Shown: positions 7,892 through 11,171 of the stretch, in pieces
Numbering within the stretch: the first letter of the stretch is position 1
Layout: every line of letters starts with the position of its first letter
NCBI GenBank assembly: GCA_037447655.1
Contig: JBBHKE010001574.1
Location: 1-11,171, forward strand
Origin: Zygnema cylindricum
Taxonomy: Eukaryota > Streptophyta > Zygnematophyceae > Zygnematales > Zygnemataceae
DNA: 11,171 nt
Direction: 5' to 3'
The notes under the pieces: generated by a model
The model's database searches: none
What the model saw: the letters and a program-made list of their open reading frames with translations, nothing else
What the model was told of the DNA's origin: nothing
Position numbers and translations under genes: made by a program

Positions 7892-8165
7892 TGACCCACA
7901 AAATGAGCAGCCTATGTAAAGCATCTAGGATAATATATGCCCCTTCCACTTTCCCACTAAATAAGTGCCGCCCAGGCACACAAATGTTCTGATCACCGTC
8001 ACCCGTGTGAGGACAAGACTCCCTTGAATCAAACTCAAAAAGAATCACTAAATTTGCTCCCATGAGCAGTAAGTTATGGCTGGTCAAAGATGACCTTTAT
8101 AGTTATAAGCTCTCTTAGAGAGAGGTACCTAAATTTCACGAAGTCTTGGTTTGCCTACTTACGAC
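7892..8165 (-). other. 5' leader of the main element, with uORF and hairpin
   Basis: This is the non-coding leader between the 5' LTR and gag. It has the hairpin CTCTCTTAGAGAGAG at 8110-8124 near the LTR side. An upstream frame (8087 down to 7851, starting MTSHNLLLMGAN) overlaps the gag ATG by about 40 nt in another frame. The same frame is open in elements A and C. However, between A and this copy most nucleotide differences in the frame change an amino acid (about 14 of 78 residues from about 23 substitutions), which argues against strong protein-level selection. Confidence 0.65.
8148..8165 (-). other. Expected primer-binding-site position, non-canonical
   Basis: Directly after the CA end of the 5' LTR the element reads GTCGTAAGTAGGCAAACC. 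It is nearly unchanged in element A (GTCGTAAGTAGGCAGACC). It lacks the TGG start and the TATCAGAGC expected for priming by the 3' end of initiator tRNA-Met, and I cannot assign a tRNA. It partly repeats the LTR end (GTAGTAGGCA). Confidence 0.4.
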
Positions 8166-8334
8166 TGCCTACTACTAAACCCTAGTCGAATAGAAACACT
8201 ATATAGTACAAGAAGGTACACTAGGCGATGTAGTTATTGTACGGCCATTGTACGACATGGCTTTCAAAGTGACGCCTGTCAAAACGGGAGCCAGGGTTCA
8301 TCCTCCCATCTTCTCTGGTATCCAATAGTATGGT

Positions 8335-8344
8335 GCCACGTGGC
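8335..8344. promoter_or_regulatory. Palindromic G-box GCCACGTGGC (5' LTR)
   Basis: This is the same palindrome as at 3032-3041, in the LTR that would drive transcription. It is a candidate bZIP/ABRE binding site; nothing beyond the motif and its conservation supports the function. Confidence 0.4.
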
Positions 8345-8553
8345 GTCGCGTGACACTATCCCCATAGGCCGCAGAAAGTTTATTGCGGGTGGCGGATGCA
8401 ATTGTCGTCGTCCGATCATTTGTATTTATGTTGCTTCGATTCGTTTCCATGCATGAATTGATTAATGCGTGTTTTCGTTAGTCTGCTTCAAATTAGTATG
8501 TTTATCAAATACATAAATGTGCGTGAAACGTAACACGTATATCGTTTCGCTAG

Positions 8554-8623
8554 TGCCTTAATGGATAAAGCTTTGGTCTATATAGTAGTCTGTAGACCGC
8601 GATTCAAATCCGGCCAAAGGCAG
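8554..8623 (+). other. tRNA-derived (SINE-like) module in 5' LTR, antisense to the element
   Basis: This is the counterpart of 3251-3320. The A-box region reads TTAATGGATAAAGC, close to the tRNA-Arg D arm (TAATGGATAAGGC). The B box is GATTCAAATCC at 8602-8612, one base changed from the other LTR. The acceptor-like pairing TGCCTT / AAGGCA and the GGTCTA / TAGACC hairpin are both kept. Confidence 0.65.
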
Positions 8624-8774
8624 TATTTTGCTACAAATAGTAATATACCTTCTATTTCATTCTAACTCCTTCTAAATGACGCGGTAGCCATGGCGTGCCT
8701 TTGGTTCTCTCTTTCTCTCTCTTTACATTCTAACTGAAATATAGAAGTGAACTATTAATTACCTCTTTTCAACA

Positions 8775-9091
8775 TGATATGCACAACGACGCACGTCAAC
8801 GTTAAAATGCGCTAGCCGTACGGCGGTCTGCACACCGACTGTTGGCAATGTTATATTATGCCATCCGTGCGGCGGTTTGCTCACTGACGGGTGTCAATGT
8901 TAGAGTATGCTAGCCGTACGGTGGTCTGCACACCGACAACTGGTAATGTAAGATTACGCCATTCGTACGGCGGTACGGGCGACTCCGTTACATTGTGCCA
9001 GCGGTACGACGGTCCCTACTTCGGACGGTCGCAAGGCAGCGTTACATTGTGCCAGCCGTACGGCTGTCCGTATTGCGGACGGACAGAAAAA
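8775..9091. repeat. Degenerate minisatellite, mostly 49-bp period
   Basis: Units starting GCTAGCCGTACGG or GCCA-CCGTACGG occur at 8811, 8860, 8909, 8958, 8997 and 9051, with spacings of 49, 49, 49, 39 and 54. Units 1 and 3 share GGTCTGCACACCGAC. A partial unit (TGCACAACGACGCACGTCAA, from 8780) reaches the LTR end, so the LTR cuts the array. The reading frame across the array (8891-9250) shows a repeated peptide, as expected from a tandem repeat, and is not taken as a gene. Confidence 0.8.
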
Positions 9092-9119
9092 ATTGAAGAT
9101 AGACACACCGCCTACCGCC

Positions 9120-9127
9120 TATATAAG
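9120..9127 (+). promoter_or_regulatory. TATA-like box downstream of the minisatellite
   Basis: TATATAAG follows the GC-rich tandem repeat and the string CACACCGCCTACCGCC. Upstream repeats plus a TATA box resemble a promoter or the U3 region of an unrelated LTR. No coding sequence follows; 9128-9283 holds nothing I recognise. Confidence 0.3.
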
Positions 9128-9283
9128 GTTTCGCAGAGGGGCGAACAACGTTCCCTTATTTATATACTGATAAGGAATATGACCTCTGAACGGGGGAGGT
9201 GTGTGGTGGTTAGACTGGACAAACGTTTTCTTGGTACAAACTCTATTTGAGGCTACATCCCTTTGTTTGCCTCCGTAGAGTAA

Positions 9284-9923
9284 GGGTATGGTTACACGAG
9301 GAGGTCCTTGTAATAGTACGGACATATGCATCGGATACATCGCGTATAGTCTGTAAATAAGTTTTTATGTACGTGTTCTGATTTGAGTGGTTCCACGTAA
9401 GTCGACGATCAAATCTATAAAATCTTCAAAGATTTGGAAACTGACCATTTTCGTATGGAAATCCGTACTTGCGTATTACATACGTGTACTTCGCAAGCGT
9501 ACCGCGTCAATGTACCTCACAGACCTCATTCACTCTGCTGACTTTCAGGAAAAAACTGTATTTTTTTTTGGTAAAGATTTTACGATCACCTTGTCCGAAG
9601 GCACGTGACTTCAGGGACGTGGGAAAATCTTCATTTTTCATCCACCCACGTGTCTAACGTCCAGGTGTAGCGAATTTACTGGTTTTGTATTGGTGAATTC
9701 ACCTCTGCGAGGCGGGTTCACCAATACAGAGGCGTATGGAGTGATTGCTTCGTAGTTGAAGACCAAGATGTAATCGGACTCTTCTCTCGGATAATTGGAG
9801 AATCGTAAACTTATTTTCTGTAATGTTGTTTTCAAGAAACTCACCAAAATATAGTACGGCATGGTACGTGCAAGTACAAAATTGTGTATTAAACCTCACT
9901 TTTCGTCTAACGTAACCATACCC
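9284..9923. mobile_element. MITE 1, Tourist-like (PIF/Harbinger), 640 bp
   Basis: The terminal inverted repeats are GGGTATGGTTAC at 9284-9295 and GTAACCATACCC at 9912-9923, 12 bp perfect, with the next ACGA also matching across a small gap. They are flanked by TAA on both sides (9281-9283 and 9924-9926). A TWA target duplication and GG-start TIRs are typical of PIF/Harbinger-type MITEs. There is no transposase sequence inside, so it is non-autonomous. The interior holds a strong hairpin at 9687-9727. Confidence 0.75.
9687..9727. repeat. Perfect inverted repeat inside MITE 1
   Basis: GTATTGGTGAA (9687-9697) is the exact reverse complement of TTCACCAATAC (9717-9727). A 19-nt loop itself contains CCTC/GAGG. 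It lies slightly right of the MITE centre. Confidence 0.8.
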
Positions 9924-9926
9924 TAA

Positions 9927-10611
9927 GTATATATTATTGTTGGAATAGAGAATAGAGTATAACCGTGGGTTATAGGTTCGCCTGTAGAACTAAAATGCAG
10001 AAGTGTGTTCATCCTTATCATGTACCGTAGGAAGCATACATCATTTTTTATATTTTTTCAGATATACGTCTACGAATTTGTATACTTCATACAACTTACC
10101 AAGGTTATATGTGTTCACGTTTCCCTTGTATATGAGATACGAGACTTCCATAGTCTAATGGAAATATTCTCCAAATAGTAATGTTGTGTACGGAGTAATT
10201 TCATATCACGTTGAGTCTGTTATCGATACATCGAAATATCAAACGGCGAGAGGGCCCCATATATCGTTCGAGACCAACAAAAATTATCTCGAGATATTTG
10301 GTGGGAGGTGGGGGTCTATACAACCACAGTACGATGGTATCATCGAGAAGGAGGGAGAGAGGGGGGGTCCTTTTGATTTTTTTTTGTTATAATCCATTTT
10401 GTACCGACGTACGGAGATATAGCGGTTATTAACGACCTGATAATTTATGATATAAAGTACATTCATTACGATGTTTTTTATACCGAAGATCAAAGATAGG
10501 CACATATCCAATGTATGCAAGAGAGCCTCGATACACAAACACTACCAAAATTACATCGTAAGTTGTTGTCATTTTTTAAAAAACTAAATCGGTGCCACTA
10601 AACTACGACCA
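9927..10611. other. No gene seen between the two MITEs
   Basis: This is AT-rich sequence with short open frames only. The notable items are a 10-bp palindrome ATCTCGAGAT (10286-10295), a G-rich run near 10300-10315 and a T-run near 10378-10386. None supports a function. Confidence 0.5.
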
Positions 10612-10614
10612 TTA

Positions 10615-11160
10615 GGGCATGTTCCCATGTGATAGAGTAAGGTTCTTTTCTTGTCTTTTTCCTCCAAAACTTAGCCCGCCGGCGAGAAAAGTTGTTGCCA
10701 CACCAACAAAATGAAATTACCACAATACAATTTACGTCATGTTGAAACTTTAAATGTACTACACTTTGTCGTCTAGCGCTTTTCGACCCTCTTTCGTGTC
10801 CCTTCAGTTTATCTTGAAACTTCTAGGAAAATCACCTCCCATGTGATTTTAGTTGACGTTGGATATGTGAATGAGTAGGCATACGTTGTCGCACGCGTGA
10901 AAGGTTTCACAAACCTTAGACATGTACAAAGTCACAAGAAACTAAACGTCTACAACCGTCGCTATTTTGTAAATGTCATCAATTATCGGCAGTGTTGTAT
11001 TCGTCTACAACTGTCACAAATTACACCCACGTTTACATCCGTCACAATCTAAAGTAATGACTTCATTGCGTTCCAGTGGAACACTTTGAAAGTAGTACAA
11101 AAAATCTTCGCCAAAAAACAAAGTAACAAGACTAAGTCCCGGTTACATGGGAACATGCCC
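10615..11160. mobile_element. MITE 2, Tourist-like (PIF/Harbinger), 546 bp
   Basis: Perfect 16-bp terminal inverted repeats GGGCATGTTCCCATGT occur at 10615-10630 and, reversed, at 11145-11160. They are flanked by TTA at 10612-10614 and 11161-11163. The GGGCATGTT start and TTA duplication fit Tourist-type MITEs. No transposase is encoded. The interior has small hairpins (10828-10850, 10901-10917, 11070-11082) and three similar motifs near one end (CGTCTACAAC at 10947, CGTCTACAAC at 11002, CGTTTACATC at 11030) that could be subterminal transposase-binding repeats. Confidence 0.82.
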
Positions 11161-11171
11161 TTAAACCTAAA

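Larger units (their letters stand above)
2863..8774 (-). mobile_element. Ty1/copia LTR retrotransposon, complete length but defective
   Basis: The element has two 609-bp LTRs (2863-3471 and 8166-8774), a leader, a gag-pol region in copia order (Gag, protease, integrase, reverse transcriptase, RNase H) and a polypurine tract before the 3' LTR. Integrase upstream of RT is diagnostic of Ty1/copia rather than Ty3/gypsy. The LTRs differ at about 36 of 609 positions with no indel. The 5-bp flanks do not match (ACGAT at 2858-2862, TGATA at 8775-8779), so no target duplication is seen. The coding region carries at least six in-frame stops and several frameshifts, so it cannot make a full polyprotein and could move only with help from another copy. 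Confidence 0.93.
8166..8774 (-). repeat. 5' LTR of the main element
   Basis: On the minus strand it starts TGTTGAAAAG at 8774 and ends ...GTAGGCA at 8166. It matches the 3' LTR base for base in length (609 bp), with about 36 substitutions. It contains the tRNA-like module (8554-8623), the G-box palindrome (8335-8344), the 33-nt block (8224-8256) and the CT-rich tract (8704-8723). A CTATATAG (8578-8585) inside the tRNA-like module is a candidate TATA box for element transcription. Confidence 0.92.

Noticed and set aside
8811-9091. Direct repeats as a possible CRISPR array.
   Set aside because: Repeats are degenerate with no distinct spacers and no cas genes, and the context is eukaryotic. It is a minisatellite.
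8891-9250. A 119-codon plus-strand frame with repeated GSVTLCQ-like peptides.
   Set aside because: The repetition reflects the underlying minisatellite, where unit changes kept the frame open by chance. It has no domain and no supported start.

Overview
The window looks like an intergenic, transposon-rich stretch of a land-plant nuclear genome. The reasons are a Ty1/copia LTR retrotransposon with the plant-style gag/PR/IN/RT/RNase H order, a second diverged LTR of the same group, and two Tourist-like (PIF/Harbinger) MITEs with TWA target duplications. I see no host gene, rRNA, functional tRNA gene or CRISPR array. The species cannot be named from this sequence.

Layout from left to right. (1) 1-415, minus strand: gag start and 5' leader of a copia copy (element A) that runs off the left edge. 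It matches 7752-8166 with 34 hand-counted mismatches and no gap, and the match stops exactly where an LTR should begin. (2) 416-1327: no gene; small inverted and direct repeats. (3) 1328-2403, plus strand: a diverged LTR (element C), then the same leader type, decaying just after a gag-like ATG. (4) 2404-2862: AT-rich, with a 47-bp tandem duplication and repeated TGCAT-containing segments. (5) 2863-8774, minus strand: the main element, 5912 bp. Its two 609-bp LTRs differ at about 36 positions (about 6%). Its polyprotein is broken by stops, frameshifts, an RT deletion and a change of the integrase catalytic Glu to Gln. (6) 8775-9091: degenerate minisatellite, mostly 49-bp period, cut by the LTR end, followed by a TATA-like box at 9120. 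(7) 9284-9923: MITE 1 (TSD TAA). (8) 9924-10614: nothing recognisable. (9) 10615-11160: MITE 2 (TSD TTA).

The most unusual structure is in the LTRs. The main LTR pair and the diverged LTR C both carry a tRNA-derived, SINE-like module with A and B boxes of a Pol III promoter, oriented antisense to the retrotransposon. Both also keep a G-box/ABRE-like CACGTGGC and a 33-nt block in the same order. The leader downstream is better conserved than the LTRs, and none of the three leaders shows the usual initiator-Met primer binding site. Element A, LTR C and the main element appear related but of different ages, and the main element's flanks suggest it is rearranged or recombinant.
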